A model generated the notes under the pieces. That model ran no database searches. It was not told the origin of the DNA and worked only from the letters and a program-made list of their open reading frames with translations. From Auriscalpium vulgare (taxonomy: Eukaryota > Basidiomycota > Agaricomycetes > Russulales > Auriscalpiaceae), in contig JAHBBC010000055.1 of assembly GCA_019915015.1 (NCBI GenBank), forward strand, positions 42,670 through 106,669: a stretch of 64,000 bases of DNA, in the 5' to 3' direction. A program made the translations under genes and the position numbers. Below, one piece after another: positions 46,490-58,654 of this stretch; positions within the stretch are counted from its first letter, which is position 1; each line of letters begins with the position of its first letter.

Positions 46490-47636
46490 TTAATACGTGG
46501 TCAGCACGGGCATCCAGGTTCCGACGGACGTTTCTTCGAGGCGGTGAAGGACAACACGATCCCATGGGATGGAGATGTGATTTGCCTGGGATAAATCGAT
46601 GGGATTAGTTGCGGGATCCTTCGACAGCAAAAGAATATTTACCGAAAGGAAGTGAACGACACCGCGGGTAATGCGGCGCGCGAGGCTCTGCAGGTCCACC
46701 GTGCGACCGTCAGAGTACCCACTAATCGGTATCTCGTAGCTGCCAGAGCGATAACCCGTCCACTGCAGCACATACACGCCTCAGAACAGGTGAATTGAAT
46801 GAATGAAATCGACGCACCCGGACAATCAGACGGACCCGGCCGCGGCTGTCCGTGTTGAGGTCGCGGAAAGTGTATGCATTGCTGCTGGACAGGCGGACAT
46901 TGCCCACCGCCTCGCTCAGCGAGATGCCGTTCCTGTGGGACCCCTTGACACGGAACTTGACCTGCATGCCGTCGTACTGGTACGGCTCCTTCGCGGCGTA
47001 CGCGCCGGATGTGGATGCGCGTCGCGAGCGTCTCGAGTTGTACTGCGACGGATACTGCGAGAGCGGCATGGGCGGGCCGACGAACGGCGGCGGGCCGTAT
47101 GCGCCGCTGCTGTGCGTGCGTGCGCGCTGAGAGGGGAAGTAGCCGTCTGCGGGCGGCAGGTCGTTGTAGTCGTTGTATGCTGTGTGGGGCGGAGGAGGAG
47201 GTCCGATCGGATCGAAGCTCGACGGGGGCGGGAACGAGCCCGTGGGGGAGGGGCGCTGCTCACGTGTGTTCGCCGAGAAGGACTGGCCGCCGGGGGGAGG
47301 ATATGGCCCAGGCATGAAGCCACCACCGCTCGGAGGAATGGACTGTCCACGAGAGGATGATGACATGTCAAAACCCGTCGTAGGCGGGAAGGGCGGCCCC
47401 GAGGGCGGGAAGGGCGGAGGCGGCACGAGCGGGGGCGGGCCGCTCACCTCAGGGAAGCCAGGTCCGTTGTCGAATTGATTGTTGCGGAATTGATCGTTCA
47501 TAGATGGGAAGTCGTTGAATTGGTTGTTGTTGTGAAACTGGTCGTTGAGGGGCGGGAAGTTTTGTGGAGGCCCAGAAAACGAAGGGCGGCGGTTGGACAT
47601 GGCCGAGCGACCATATTGCTGTTGCTCGAAGGACAT
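46490..47636 (-). CDS. Proline-rich protein with conserved C-terminal domain, unknown
   Basis: Exons 46818-47636, 46643-46762 and 46490-46585 give 344 residues. Start 47636 (MSFEQQQYGRSAMSNRR). The first 180 residues are Q/N- and P-rich, with NDQFHNNNQFND-like repeats, and likely disordered. From YDGMQVKFRVKGSHRNGISLSEAVGNVRLS comes a conserved globular domain. It continues with LNTDSRGRVRLIVRWTGY, SYEIPISGYSDGRTVDLQSLARR, HFLSANHISIPWDRVVLHRLEE and GTWMPVL. I recall this arrangement as a basidiomycete family (possibly DUF6741), function unknown. The domain spans all three exons, which supports the splicing. No membrane or secretion signal. It could be a condensate-forming or transcription-linked protein, but this is speculation. 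Confidence 0.78.
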
Positions 47637-50600
47637 TGCAGTAGAGGGACGGGTTAAGGGGTGGGGGATGAAAGGAAGGCGAGACGGGAGTGACAATGCG
47701 GGGCGTGTGATGATGCAGAGGAGATCAAGGGTGGGTTATAGAGAGAGGGGGTGCTGACGACAAAGTTGGTGAAGTGATGGGAAGCAGCCTCGAGGATGGG
47801 AGGTTGATCGGGCACAAGTCGCACCCTAGCCCTGATGTCCTAGGAGGCGAGAGATGGTGACGTCGAGAGGCTCAAGTGGCAGCGAGGGCAGCAGCGGAAG
47901 AGATTATATAGCTAGCCTGAGCGCTGTGAAGGGGCATAGCCAGGCGGGAGGATATGCCGACATACGGCCCATTTGGCATGTCGCAGACGTCGGACTCTGA
48001 GAAGAAGCATGCGACTGGAGACTGGGGACACGGCAAGACTGTGTGTCCTGGCAGGAGAGCTCTCCAGGGCGACGGTGAAGGACGACGCTGGGGCGGGAGA
48101 ACGGGCGTGCGGCCGTCGTCTCGGCAACTGTGCGGTGTGGCGCGTGGCCACATATCCCGACGCGTCGTGTCACGCTCACACTACCATCACGTCACGCGCA
48201 AATATTCTCTCTCAGCTTCACCCAGCTTCATCCCCGTTTCGAGGCGGCGAGCATGCTGTGGCGCGACGACAACTGCACTTGGTTTGATGAATTGACAGAA
48301 CCCTAGGAACCCTCTTTCCCGCGCACCGCCGCAACCGACAACACATGCGGTGTCCTAGGATTCATTGGGGCGCATGATGGACACGCAGCCCGATATTGCC
48401 TCGTGCTACTATTCGTCCGGCCTCGTACACCCTCAGCGCCTCTACAGTCATTCGGCCTCATTCGTCATCCCCGACGGACGAGATGCCTGTCGAAGGACAG
48501 GGCTCCTTTGAAATACCAACTATGGAGCCTGCTCTGCGCCGTGAGTGCAGCAGCTTCATTCGGCGCCAATATCATCTCCTCTCCTAGGTACCGAACGTGT
48601 GTATTAAAACTGGGAGTGGTATCGTACGCTCGAACATCAGATCTCTCGTAATTCAAAGACATCCTTGCTTCATGCGCCCTGTTGGCCATCTATGTAGCAG
48701 CCAGGCCATTGGTCTCCCTCGGCCGCCGAGCGACCGTCGCCTTGAACTACATCTCGAGTATCTCCGCAACTCCCTCAGAAGCCTGTCCTCAAAAATACAT
48801 AGGACAGATTCTTGGGCGCAGGCTCGATCGCCAGTCACAAACACAATCTCTGCCGAGCCGAGTAATCCCCTGCTTTTGTTTGACCAATCCCGGGATCTTC
48901 GCGGCGCCTGGAAGCGCGAGCTTACTGTGAGCGCGCTCATGTCCTTTCTGCGGCCCGATAGTGCGACAGGTGCCGCAAAGCTAATCCAGCACACAGCTGC
49001 ACGGCCCTCGACGTTCGGCCGGCACCTGGCCCACAGCCGCCTCGCTGGCCCAGATCTTAGACAACCACCCGGGATACCAGGGAGAGCCAGGAGTCACCCA
49101 CGCCTGCCCGACGATCTTCGGACGCGAAGGTTCGCGCCCCACGCCGTTTGCCCGTCAGCGCGATCAGCGGCCCTGCGACTAGTGACTACAACGCCCGGGC
49201 CCTATGGCCGGCACATGTCGATCTGAAACGCGCTCCACGGCGATATATCCTCATATGCCAGAAGCCGTCCGCCGCCCCAAGACCTCGTAGCTCGCAGGAA
49301 GAGGAGACGTAATTGCGAAACGAGGGTCGCTACGCTTTCGCTCTCCCGTCAACGCATATGGGCGACCGCAAGGTACGGATTCCTTCGACCTCCATATCAT
49401 GCTCTGACCGTAGTCTGATCTCCAGACGAGCGTGGGTACACCTATACACTGCAGCAGATGAGGCAAGGATCTCTTCTTTGTCGAATGACCCTTCGCGGCT
49501 AGGCTGTGCGGGTTTTGTAGGAACGCTTCGGGACAATCGGGACAACCAGGAGCACCCACATCGTCAATCAATATCATAGCTCTGCGGACATGGCGGCAGG
49601 ATATTTAAAGTGTCGACGCCTCTATCTGAACCCATGGCGGAGCCAAGACGTGTCTGATACTGGGGGTCTGAATCTGACATGGAAAACTTGACGGCGATAT
49701 CATCTTCTCTTCCATCATCTTCTAGACTGCGGCTCTCAGGCTTCAGGTTATTATAGAGAGCTTCCCTAGGAAGAATGCAGACAATCTGGCGCGCCTGAGC
49801 AGGAGACTCTACTATCTCGTCATTTGGCGCAGCTCATAACAATACACCCGAGATGCTTGTTTACAGAATGTGCTGTTGTATCATGCCGGACTTATGCCGC
49901 ATGCAGTCATTCTCCCGGCGTTTCTTCCACGGGGAAGCCGTATTCTCTCTGACGCTTTCTGTTCTTGCGGCTTGGCTCCGTCTATCTGTACAGTCATGGA
50001 CCCTGGCTGCGTTGGGCTGCTGGACAAGGGCTCGGGCGCTGACAATTCCTTGTTTGCATCGCCGGTACCTGTGTCATACGGTCTGTTACTTGGTCACTTA
50101 ATTAGCGATCACCGGAGGCGAACATGGCGTTGGCAGCAGCAGCTTCACAGGGAGTTGGTCTCGGCAGTGCCTCTCCTCAAGTCTCGACGATGACGGCGAT
50201 GTCGATGGCTGGCCATGCACGCTGCCAAGTTACGGTATACTTCCAACACAGAGCGTATGGAAGATCATGAAGTATTGCAGTCCTTCGTCTGGCACGGGAA
50301 CGATCCATATCATTTACAGACGTGTCAATTCTCGAAAGCTAGCATGAACTTTCTGCAGTCTAGTGGCGCAGCCAGGGCAGCATGTATTTCGACGCAAAGG
50401 CGCTAATGTCAACAATACGCGGCACATATCTCCCGGAACGCTGGACTCCCTTCATTTTGTAGGGGGCAAGTATCGCCGGGTATCTAAGCACGCCTGCGTG
50501 ACTATGTATCCTATGAATTTCTGCTTTGCCCTTCCGCTCGAACGTCTGAAAGTGATAACTGGCACAAGCATGCGTAAGACTGCCACAATTATGGGCACAG

Positions 50601-50798
50601 AAATGCGGTGAATGATTGACACGATCACTCGCCGCTCCGGAACTAAGTAGAGAAAACACATGCGCGAACGTGAGGGTGAAGACTGGGATGCATGTTGGAA
50701 CAGTGCTAGTCACCATAGCGATTGAACTAAACAAATGATTGAACATGAACTCTTGGTTGTGGTCAATGTGCAGATATGGTGCCGCCGCAAAGTGACGT
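47637..50798. other. Long intergenic region, no supported gene
   Basis: About 3.2 kb. I looked for exon chains on both strands. A plus-strand stretch near 48530-48870 has hydrophobic pieces (YQLWSLLCAVSAAASFGANI; LLAIYVAARPLVSLGRRAT) that might be remnants of a membrane-protein gene, but I could not build a frame. The rest shows nothing recognisable. Confidence 0.4.
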
Positions 50799-52510
50799 CT
50801 ATGCCGCCGCCGCCTGCGCCTTGCTCTTCTTCGTCTCAATACGCACATACTCGCTCTCCTCATCCGCGTCCTTGCGCACGTTCATGAACGCGTGTCCGAG
50901 CATTTGCAGCGCGATCGCGCGCAGCACCGCCTTCTCCCGCGGGACGGAGGGGTCCTCCAGCACGCGATCGCACGTCTCACGCAAGACGGACTCCACTTCA
51001 AGTTTGGTGCCCTGTGGTTCACTTGTTAGTAATGGCTGAATTGCGACGGTAGCTAGCGGATGCTTGCCTTGAAGAGCGCCTGCAGACCCTTTTCAGCGGC
51101 CTGCTCCTCGAGGCGCTTCTTATCTTCGGGGCTCAGCGTCCCAGATTGCTCCGCGGCTTGTATTTGGTCAAAGACAGCCTTCAGCTCAATTGCGGCGCGC
51201 AAAGTTGACACCCTTGTACCAAGCAGATGTCAGTCACCCAAGCCACAAAGCTGCCAAGGGGGCCACCTTACGTTTCACTGAAGACGTGGTACTTCCCTTG
51301 TACGTTGTGCAACCAGCCTCCGACACCGAGGAAGGTCTGATTTGTTGCCAAGAAGTGCTTCGCCTTGGAGACGTAGACGAATCCCACCGCGTGTAGCAGG
51401 TCAACGCCGTACGATTCTCCTTTCAACTCCCTGAAGCCAAATCAATCGTAGTATGCGAGGAAGCGAGCGCGGGGACTCACTCTGCCTCCAGCCCGCAGAT
51501 CGTGTTCCAGCTGTCGGCGACATCCTTGTCGTCCGGCCCTGTTGCTGACTCCGTGAAGATACTGAGCTTGCGGACCATGTTCTCCACGAGCTTTTCGACG
51601 CGCTCCTCCCGTGCTGCGGCTTTCTGAGTTCCACCATACTCAGCTCTATCCCGCGCACAAAGGGAGTGGATCGTAAGTACATACCTCAGCCGACGCCTTC
51701 CGGGCTTTCTCATCTCTGCGCGCCTTCTCTTCCGGGCTGAGGATCTCCTTCCCTTTGGCATCGCGCTGCACCGGCTGACCGCTCTGCCCCTCCAGGTCCT
51801 CCGCCTCCTGGAGCGCTGTCTTCATGTCCTTCGCCAGGCTCAGATGCCCTATGATTGGCACAAAGCGGTCCCCGCCAAAGATCGCCCCGAAGACCTCCTC
51901 TGGATCGACAAAACCGCCATCCGGTGCGCTCTCCTTTGACCCAAACTCGTTATATTTGCTGCGGAGGGCGGGATCGGAGAGGGTTTGGTACGCGATGGCG
52001 ATCTCCTTGAATCGCTCCTCCGCGTTCGGGTCGTCGCGATTCTTGTCTGGGTGGTGCTTGATCGCGAGCCGCCCTGTCCGACCGTTCTGCACATGAAGAT
52101 TGTAAGGCGCAGGCCATGGAAGACGTACGATAGGCCTTCTTTATTTCATCCGACGTTGCGTCGACTGTGACGCCTAGAATGTCGTAGTACCCAGTCTCCA
52201 ATGGACGCTCCTGCGTTCCAATGCGTCTGCCCTTCCTCACGTTTGCATTCCCGTTCTGCTGTTGCTGTTGCGAAGACGACGGTCTGGAGGATTCCGCGGT
52301 CTGTGATGCATAGTGACCAGGCACTTGAGTGGGGTAGAATGCATGGTTGAAGACGGCCTTGCAATTGAAGCATTGCACACGCAGGAGAGTGTTGGGGCGT
52401 GGCGGTGGATTGGGCACAGGGAACTCGACCTGATAGTGACACGACGAGCAGCTTGCTTGGACGTGGGGATACACAGGCCGTGATTGAATCGTTGGATATG
52501 AGGTGCTCAT
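50799..52510 (-). CDS. DnaJ-X domain co-chaperone with N-terminal zinc ribbon
   Basis: A J-protein of the Caj1/DnaJ-X group, an Hsp70 co-chaperone of the cytosol. Start 52510 ([16 protein letters not shown]). An N-terminal CxxC pair at CSSC and another at CFNC suggest a zinc ribbon, unusual for Caj1 itself. A glutamine/serine linker ([10 protein letters not shown]) follows. The J domain [35 protein letters not shown] has HPD, then [24 protein letters not shown]. The DnaJ-X region contains [36 protein letters not shown] charged sequence and [21 protein letters not shown]. The C-terminus has [14 protein letters not shown] and a [10 protein letters not shown] tail. There are six or so short introns, all in phase. 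Confidence 0.88.
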
Positions 52511-53253
52511 CGCCGTCCAGGTGCAAGTGCTTTCATTGTGCGTGCGCGCTGCGGCCGACCGCGCTTCTTCGGCTTGCTCTCGCCCAGTGCCCAACAGAAC
52601 TTACGACTATCTACGTAAGGTTCAGCGACTCTTCGTCGAACACCTCTACGCTCGACACTGAGTCGACAGCGTCACCAACGTCACGTTCAGCTCTGCATGG
52701 ATGCTGTGGTCGCCGTCGTCCGTGATGGGCTCCACGCGGCAAGCGTGGTTCATTCCTCGGGTGTGCAGCGGCCCCTGGCTGACGGCGTCTACAGGCTTCC
52801 ATGCACCTGTTGGTCGACCCTATTGCCGTCGATTGAGTCAAGTGCGCGCACGTTGACTCAGTGTGGCGCACCAAGGCGCGATGTCGGGGTGCTGGATAGC
52901 CCTAAGGTGCAGGTGGCATGCCTCGTGGCGGTAAGGTGACCACCGCCCACCCCGCCGAGGGCTTGTCCATCGCCGGAATCTCATTGACGTTTGCATGGAC
53001 GTCCACGTTTACGCCCGAGATGCGCGCCTCTGCACTCGATCTGCCATCATCGCACCTCTCCACGTTCCGGACTGTCATCTCGGCTGCCTTACTCGTCGCT
53101 TGACACCTTCCACCGGGAAAAAAAGTATGCTTTAACGTCGCTTTGTACAACATCGCTTATTCAATTTGCCTTCCAGGATATGTCACTCTCCAGCCATAAA
53201 ACCGCCGGCGGGCACCCCTACACCGCCAAGGTTCCCCCCTTTCACTGCCTGCC
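52511..53253. other. Divergent intergenic region DnaJ / esterase
   Basis: About 740 bp holding the promoters of two divergent genes. Short frames without motifs only. Confidence 0.5.
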
Positions 53254-55720
53254 ATGCTCAACCTTCGTATGCTAGCGGCCGTTCTGGCTGCTCAGGCCAT
53301 GGTAGCCTGTGCCACGCCTTCCGTGCCGTTCACCGTACAGGACGCGTCCAGCGACCAGTACCCCGTCAATGACTCGTCTGAGTCCGCAGCTCCGCCCCCC
53401 GTCATTCGCCTCGACGATGCCCTCTTCACGGGCACAACGTCGGGAAAGACAAACAGGTTCTATGGCATCCCCTTTGCCTACCCTCCGTACGTCCACGCTA
53501 GTTTTCCATGGCAAGACCATGCTTATATGTCTCCAGTATCGGAGACCGACGCCTCCGGAAGCCTGAGCCTCTTCCGCCTTACGAGGGCGACCGCTCAGCC
53601 ACCGCATACGGCTCATCCTGCCCCCAGATGCCCATGACTCTGCCAAGCTGGGTTGAAGGCGACTTGTCCAAGGCCCTCAACAGCGTCGTTGGTTCGATGT
53701 ACGAAAGCTTCACGCCGGACAACGAAGATTGTAAGTCATCATGAGATTGTGCTGGTACCAGTATTAATCGACCGCGAAGGCCTCACCCTCAACGTTGTGG
53801 CTCCGTCCGGTGCCACCCCTACGTCCAACCTCCCCGTCGTCATCGTGCGTCATGTCCTCCTTCCGTCTAACTCACGAGCTAACTCTGGCCTCGCCACAGT
53901 GGATATTCGGAGGTGAGACTCCGGAGAACGTTTGTATCTCCCGAAATTGATTTCTGACCTCATCCAGGTGGTTTCGAGATCGGTGGTACTGCAACGTAAG
54001 CAGCGTCTGAGTTCGACGCCGTAGTTTCAGAACTTGACATTTCATGATCAGGTACGACGGGAGCAGTGTCGTTGGGAGGTCCATCGACCTCGGACAGCCG
54101 GTTGTCTTTGTGAGCATGAATTACCGGTGAGTCGCTAGCCTCAACTTCGTTGATCTTTGGCTCATGATCTTTATACGCTAGTCTCGCCGGTAAGCGCTTT
54201 CCGACCATTTCTTTGACAGTTCCTGATTGTGCTTCTGTACGCAAGCGTACGGCTTCCTCGCTGGCAAGGAGGTGAAAGAAGCTGTGTCGGCAATCTTGGC
54301 CTCCAGGATCGTAAGTATCACATCCCACCCCCTGTCATCACCTAACAACTTCAGAGCGACTCGCAATGCGCTGGGTGCAAAAATACATCCGCAACTTTGG
54401 CGGAGACCCGAGCAAGGTCACAATGTGAGTAATACTGTTTCACCATGGCTGGCACCGCTGACTGCTCTCTCTAGCTGGGGCGAGAGCGCGGGTGCAATCT
54501 CTGTCAACATGCACATGCTCACCAACGGTGGAGACACCGAGGGCCTGTTCCGTGGTGCGATCATGCAGTCTGGAGGCCCACTTCCTGTCGGTGACATCAC
54601 TCGTAAGTTGCTCCATCAGTCCCGTGTAATCTAGAGCTCTAAACTTTGACGCCAAACAGATGGACAGAAGGAGTACGACGAAATCGTCAAGCTTACGGGA
54701 TGCGACCGTAGCAAAGACACACTGGCCTGCTGAGGACGGTCCCTTACGAGACGTTCAGGAGGGCCGTCAATTTGAGCCCCAACTTCTTCGCTTATCAGGT
54801 GCGTGTGACGCCCGGGGAACTTCAGCACTGTGTCTGAATGTCGACATGTTCTTTGTTCAGGGTCTCGTGCTGGCCTGGCTGCCGCGCGTGGACGGCGACT
54901 TCTTGAAAGCGCCTCCGCAGCATCTCGTTCTCCAAGGCAGCGTGGCCAACGTTCCCTTCATATCTGGTATGTAATTTAACGCCGAGTGAAGCCATACCTC
55001 AGCTTGTCAATGTTATTCATCTCATGCAGGTAATTGCGATGACGAGGGCTCCCTCTTCTCCATCGCGAGCGTCAACATCAGGTATGCGGCGGTTGCTTGC
55101 TCCATAGCGCGGCACTGACAAGACTGCTGCAGTACTTCGGCAGATTTCAAGCGTACTTGAAGTTGTTCATGATGCCGACAGCCTCCGATGCTCAGATCGA
55201 CCTACTGCTCCGATACTACCCCGACACCCCAGCTGCTGGATGCCCCTTCGATACCGGCCTCAAGAACATGCTGAGCCCGCAGTTCAAGCGCGTCGCCGCT
55301 GTTTCAGGAGACTTCGTCTTCCACGGTCCGCGTCGTTTTCTTCATGAAGCAGCGTTCCTCGAAGCAGAAGTCTTGGGCCTTCAGTATGTGTCCCTGTCAC
55401 ATTGCTTGGTATCAGTGCTATTCCGTGTCAAAAGTCAACAAGCGCATGAAAGACACCCGTTCATCGGCTCGGCGCACGCCACGGATCTCATCAACTCGTT
55501 TGGCAACGGAGAGCTCAAGGACTACGTCATCCGCTTCACTAATAACCTCGACCCCAACGCAAGACGGGTATGGCATCAACTGGCCCAGTACGACGTGGCG
55601 AAGCCGAAGGCAGCTGTCTTCCAGGACAGCACCTTCTGGCCGATGATCGTCACTGACGACAACTACCGGAACCAAGCCCTCGACTTCGTCGCCAATCTGT
55701 CCCTTATTCACCCCATCTAA
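53254..55720 (+). CDS. Type-B carboxylesterase/lipase, secreted, frame breaks
   Basis: An alpha/beta-hydrolase of the Candida rugosa lipase type. Start 53254 gives a signal peptide (MLNLRMLAAVLAAQAMVACA). Then FYGIPFAYPP/IGDRRLRKPEPLPPYEG, NEDCLTLNVVAPSG, WIFGGGFEIGG, VSMNYR, the nucleophile elbow WGESAGAISVNMHM and LFRGAIMQSGGPLP. The C-terminus is FVANLSLIHPI. Introns are numerous and canonical. Several one-base length differences in homopolymers break the frame: an apparent lost G near 54285 (KEVKEA/GVGNLGLQD), an extra T near 55337 (FHGPRRF/FMKQRSSKQK), a lost C near 55460 (MKDT/PFIGSAHATD) and a lost C near 55583 (GINWP/QYDVAKPK). As written, no full-length product is encoded. Sequencing error or decay. 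Confidence 0.8.
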
Positions 55721-55980
55721 TCGTATGTGATTTCTTGTAGTCGTTTTGTTGTTCGCGACTTGTAAAATTACCTGCATCGGAGGCGTCTCGTATATCGTAG
55801 TGGGTATACTCCCGACTCGCGAATCTTAATTACAACATGCACTTGCTTCCTTGTCAACCTGGCGTAGTACGGGGTCATGACATAGCCCTAAGTAAGTTAC
55901 ACCAAAAGACAGCGTGATTTGCAAATTTCTTGCACACAACATACTACAACAGACTACAATCGTCAGAGCGCACCCATCCT

Positions 55981-57364
55981 CTAATTTATCAATCCGGCCG
56001 TCTTGAAAGCGACGGCCATGTCTTTGATGGACACGTCGAGGCTACGATACTTGAAGTCAGGGAAGAATTTGAAAGTCTTGTCATTGACGATCGGCGTGTT
56101 CTGCTTCTTCGCACCGGCGCCCTTGGTGTCTTTCCCCGGAGCATCATATCCTGCGGCATGGAAGATGTCGTAGAGGTCCTGCCACGCATACAGGCCTATG
56201 AGGGGACCACCTAGTAAGTGTCGTGGTCGTGCAGTATGTAGGCCTACGCACCGTTCACAGCCGCGAGGCGCTCGCCTGCAAGAGATTCCTTCTGCAGGGC
56301 GAGGACGTGCAGGGTTGCTGTATCTCTAACGTCAACCCAGTCGCCGACGACCTTTCCGCTGGTGTCGCCGGTAGGGAACATGCTTAGGAAAAGGCCGGGA
56401 GTGCTGGAAAGGTTCTAATTGTTTCTAAATTGGTGTGACCCGCGGACGCAGGTGAGTAAACGACAGCGTACCTTATGAATGAAAGGCCCGAAATTGAAGC
56501 CAGGAAGGATCGTGACGAAATCAAAAGAGGGCTTCTCCGCCTTATGAAGTCCCAAGCAGCTCTCTCAGCCCTAGTCTTGGAGGCGTGGTATACCAGATGG
56601 GAGACGAGTCCTTGTCGAGGCCTGCGTTCATAGCAGTGGTGTTCCAGTTCGTCTGCAATGCTGTTTGTAAACGTTTGTAGACGCCCTTCAAAAGATGGCG
56701 CTGTACCTCATCATATGTGGTGTCAGGCTTTTGCTCGCCGCCATAATCATGATTGTGGACGCCAACGACAGATGCAGTGAGAACAACACGCTTCACGTTC
56801 GTCCTGAAGAATTGTTGGGAAAGCTTTGAAATGTAGATGCAGACGACCCACCCATATTTGTGCGCGCTCTTCAGAATTCCTATGGCACCTGCAATGCTGG
56901 TCCTGTGACCTCTTGGGTATCGTTTAGGACAGTGCATAAGCGCAGATTGGCAACCCTTAGGTCTTACCTGAGGGGTCTTTCCAAGAGAAGGTCAAGGGTG
57001 ACGCGCTATGTACAATAGCATCCACGCCTTTGACTGCTTCATCGTATGCTCCTTCCTACATTTAAGATGCCAATTAGACTTGTACATTCAAATAATCGAT
57101 GGAGTGCCCACAAACCTTCTGAATATCAGGGACAGTCACGTGCGTAACCTTCCCCTCGTATCCAGTCTCGATGAACGCAGCTTGCTCATCGTTTCGGGTG
57201 CTGGAAGTCAGATCGGATCAGTCGTCGACAATCATAAAAGCAGACGTCAAAGCGTACGCGACAACGACGGAGAACCCGGTTTTGACCAGATATTTGACGA
57301 TCCATGCGCCTATGTAGCCAGATGCGCCAGTGACAAGAACCGTGCCGGAGGTGATGGCAGGCAT
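55981..57364 (-). CDS. NAD(P)-dependent DFR/cinnamyl reductase-like SDR
   Basis: An extended short-chain dehydrogenase like dihydroflavonol-4-reductase and yeast Gre2-type ketoreductases; substrate unknown. Start 57364 gives VLVTGASGYIGAWIVKYLV, the GxxGxxG nucleotide motif. Then THVTVPDIQKEGAYDEAVKG and DAIVHSASPLTFSWKDPS, VKRVVLTASVVGV, YHASKTRAERAAWDFI (YxxxK catalytic pair) and FVTILPGFNFGPFI. The C-terminus ends YRSLDVSIKDMAVAFK. Frame problems: the exon near 56860-56940 does not join cleanly, and an A seems missing near 56543 between WDFI and AEKPSFDF. Other exons join in phase. It is convergent with the carboxylesterase gene, about 260 bp between stops. Confidence 0.78.
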
Positions 57365-58041
57365 GGTAGGAGATGGGGTTGAGGATTAATGGGATAGGGT
57401 GTTTGATGCAACCCATTGTGTGCTCTGGTCCTCCTATAAATACAAAGTCAGCATACCGTTCGTCGCCTGCGATGCCGCGGCCAAGTGCAAGCAATAAGGA
57501 AGCAACCTGAGGTACCGATCATCCTCGGCGGATGACATACTTATCTTTGACTTATCTAACCATAAACACCGTGAGAATAATTTGATGCGGCTCGCATCAG
57601 CATGGTGCATAATTCTCCTGTGGATTCTCGTGAGATAACTAGTTATGCAGCAGGAGAGTGCGTTTCCGAACGGCTACGCTCCTCGAACTTTATCCTAACC
57701 ACTAAGCGTGATTGTTAAGACTCGGGCAAGTGACCGACAGATGTGTAAGAACCATTCAGTTTTTAGTCCGTGGATCCGTCCTTTCCGAGGCCCAACGGGA
57801 TAGTCGCATCGTCAGTAAGTACTTAGTGATGCGGCTCGCATTGCATGGCCGTCTGAACATCGACATGTACATGAGCAATACATGGGGCAAGAGATGCGCT
57901 TGATATCGTGTCCTAGAAGCTTGGTACTTCACGAGGCCACAGAATATAGATTGAATAGTAACGAAGCCCAATGAGTCCAAGACATACAATCGCCGACGAC
58001 TGGTGATACTCATACTGTGACGATGCGCCCTGTCCCTATGA
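57365..58041. other. Upstream region of the reductase, with a repeated motif
   Basis: About 680 bp without a gene. A 15 bp sequence TGATGCGGCTCGCAT, itself nearly a hairpin, occurs twice in the same orientation (57583-57597 and 57827-57841), upstream of the DFR-like gene. Confidence 0.5.
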
Positions 58042-58527
58042 TCACATCCTTCGGAACAAGTTACGGACAGACTTCAGCCGTGGAAGATTGGCCTCGACTG
58101 TCGCGGCCCCCGTCAGCACATTCATGATGTCATACAAAGAGAACGCACCCGAAAGGACCTTCAGCCCGCCTGAGCCTTTGACATCCTTCGGCCTCGAGGC
58201 CGGTGCGGAGACGACAAAACCGAGGCCAGCCTGCATCGGGAGCGGGGCGATCGCTTTACTGGATCGCTTCCCTGCGAGTCTCGCCAGCAGGGCCTTCGCC
58301 TTCATCTTGTGCTTCGTCCCTGGAGACATAGGCGCAACTGAGGCTTCGTAATCGAAGCTATCAGGGCGTACTGGCCTATCGATGTGCGTATCAGGATAGT
58401 AGATGTTGTCGTCGATGGGAGGTGCCGGTTTCCTCGCGGTACGCGTGCTCACGGAGCGCATGGGGCGCGATGCTGGAGAGGAAGGCACCAGCACGTACGA
58501 GCCGCTCGAGTATCTTGGGTTGGGCAC
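58042..58527 (-). CDS. Small hypothetical protein
   Basis: Not recognised. A 161-codon frame from 58527. The N-terminal half is S/R/P-rich, followed by NIYYPDTHIDRPVRPDSFDYE, a basic stretch MKAKALLARLAGKRSSKAI and hydrophobic MQAGLGFVVSA. It ends LPRLKSVRNLFRRM. Composition is less skewed than chance frames here and the frame is long for this context, but there is no domain and no intron evidence. It could be the last exon of the gene starting at 59479. Confidence 0.4.
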   Translation of the reverse strand: MPNPRYSSGSYVLVPSSPASRPMRSVSTRTARKPAPPIDDNIYYPDTHIDRPVRPDSFDYEASVAPMSPGTKHKMKAKALLARLAGKRSSKAIAPLPMQAGLGFVVSAPASRPKDVKGSGGLKVLSGAFSLYDIMNVLTGAATVEANLPRLKSVRNLFRRM

Positions 58528-58654
58528 TCATGGATGGCACTGAGGCGGTCCCCGCGACCACGAGGCGGCACCCGAGAGTCCGTAGCACGCCGCACCAGAC
58601 CAACGCCGACGTCGCTCTCCGTGATCCATGCCGTCGCATGGGCACGCACCTCCT

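Noticed and set aside
48530..48870. Possible membrane-protein gene remnants
   Set aside because: Hydrophobic pieces occur in separate frames, but no start, splice chain or recognisable family could be established.
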